A DNA stretch of 64,000 bases from Zingiber officinale (Eukaryota; Streptophyta; Magnoliopsida; Zingiberales; Zingiberaceae): contig NC_055991.1 of NCBI RefSeq assembly GCF_018446385.1, positions 118,959,794 through 119,023,793 of the forward strand, read 5' to 3'. The position numbers and the translations under genes were made by a program. How positions within the stretch are numbered: the stretch's first letter is position 1; each line of letters starts with the position of its first letter. Under the pieces are notes generated by a model. The model was not told the DNA's origin. It made no database searches and saw nothing but the letters and a program-made list of their open reading frames with translations. Positions 63,464-64,000 of this stretch are shown here, one piece after another.

Positions 63464-64000
63464 CTGCAACAAGATTAAACAAATTTAAAAAAAAACAAAT
63501 CTATGTAGAGGATGATAACCACCACTATAATTGCATAATAGTATGCGCATAGAAAACAGCCCAACTGTTAAATCCTTTCTCAACATACAAGTTAATGAAA
63601 GGTGGAGAAAAATAAACTTCATATTGGTAGTGAAAGTTGTTATAAATTATAATAGATATATATACAATATTCTTCAAACCAAATTAAGGAACCATGTCTT
63701 GCACTGCTGGCTGTATAGGTGATACTGACTATGTTAGCCCAACACTCTCAGTGAGGCATTAAATATAGAGTGAGTGGACTATAATAAATTTTCAGGGAAC
63801 TATGCATAGGCCCTTTGTTACCCTCTCGAATGTACCTCAATGCCTCCCGTGGCCTTATGATAGCCAATTATAAAAATCAGTCAATACTATGGAGTATGGA
63901 GACATCTGATAAAACCGGCTAACTTAGCCACAAATTCTGAGGACAAGGTGAAATGAAATATTGTAGTAGAGATTAAACCAAGCCATCATGCAGTCTCATT
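63464..64000 (-). other. intron of the PHD/GNAT gene, running off the window
   Basis: The exon starting at 63463 opens in the middle of a PHD finger, so the coding sequence for the first part of that finger must lie beyond 64000. No exon is recognisable in this stretch. Confidence 0.6.

Overview
The window is nuclear DNA of a flowering plant, probably a monocot. The evidence is a plant-type MSH3, a SOSEKI polarity gene, a plant PHD-finger/acetyltransferase gene, a Pol III tRNA-Asn gene, tRNA-derived plant SINEs (one of them Au-SINE-like) and nested LTR retrotransposons. A ginger- or banana-like lineage is a guess; no species is proven. All protein genes are split by introns, so I assembled the exons by eye from splice sites, reading phase and remembered family sequences.

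Layout. 1-8776: MSH3 (+), 12 exons, lacking only about the first 13 codons. 8777-15587: a gene-free tract built from at least seven diverged copies of a long self-complementary (fold-back) repeat, plus an inverted repeat holding a coding-like fragment, a SINE and a non-autonomous hAT-like element. 15588-15661: tRNA-Asn(GTT), whose last 15 bases were caught in a 244-bp tandem duplication. 16777-16971: an unidentified exon-like stretch. 17324-23694: a Ty1/copia element (- strand) with matching 5-bp target duplications, apparently inside an older LTR-like sequence that continues to about 24.55 kb and carries a 21-bp minisatellite. 24.6-26.3 kb: AT-rich, no gene. 26.3-36.97 kb: a poly(A)/uridylyl-transferase-like gene (+) with a triplicated exon end and no recognisable C-terminal half of the substrate-binding domain. 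37835-41109: a tail-to-tail gene (-) for a 57-residue protein whose start codon is the last codon of exon 1. 41489-51535: a four-layer nest of LTR elements. 53021-55593: SOSEKI-like gene (-), complete. 56.2-56.8 kb: a Tourist-like MITE containing a SINE. 59161-63463: the 3' nine exons of a PHD-finger/GNAT acetyltransferase-like gene (-), running off the right edge; one of its introns holds two SINEs and a repeat tract of about 0.7 kb.

The genes do not form a pathway. MSH3 acts in mismatch repair, SOSEKI in cell-edge polarity, the PHD/GNAT protein probably at chromatin, and the transferase relative on RNA 3' ends. The most notable features are the fold-back array, the exon-end triplication with a lost first donor, the 57-residue gene, and the LTR family studded with the palindrome CAGTCGACTG.
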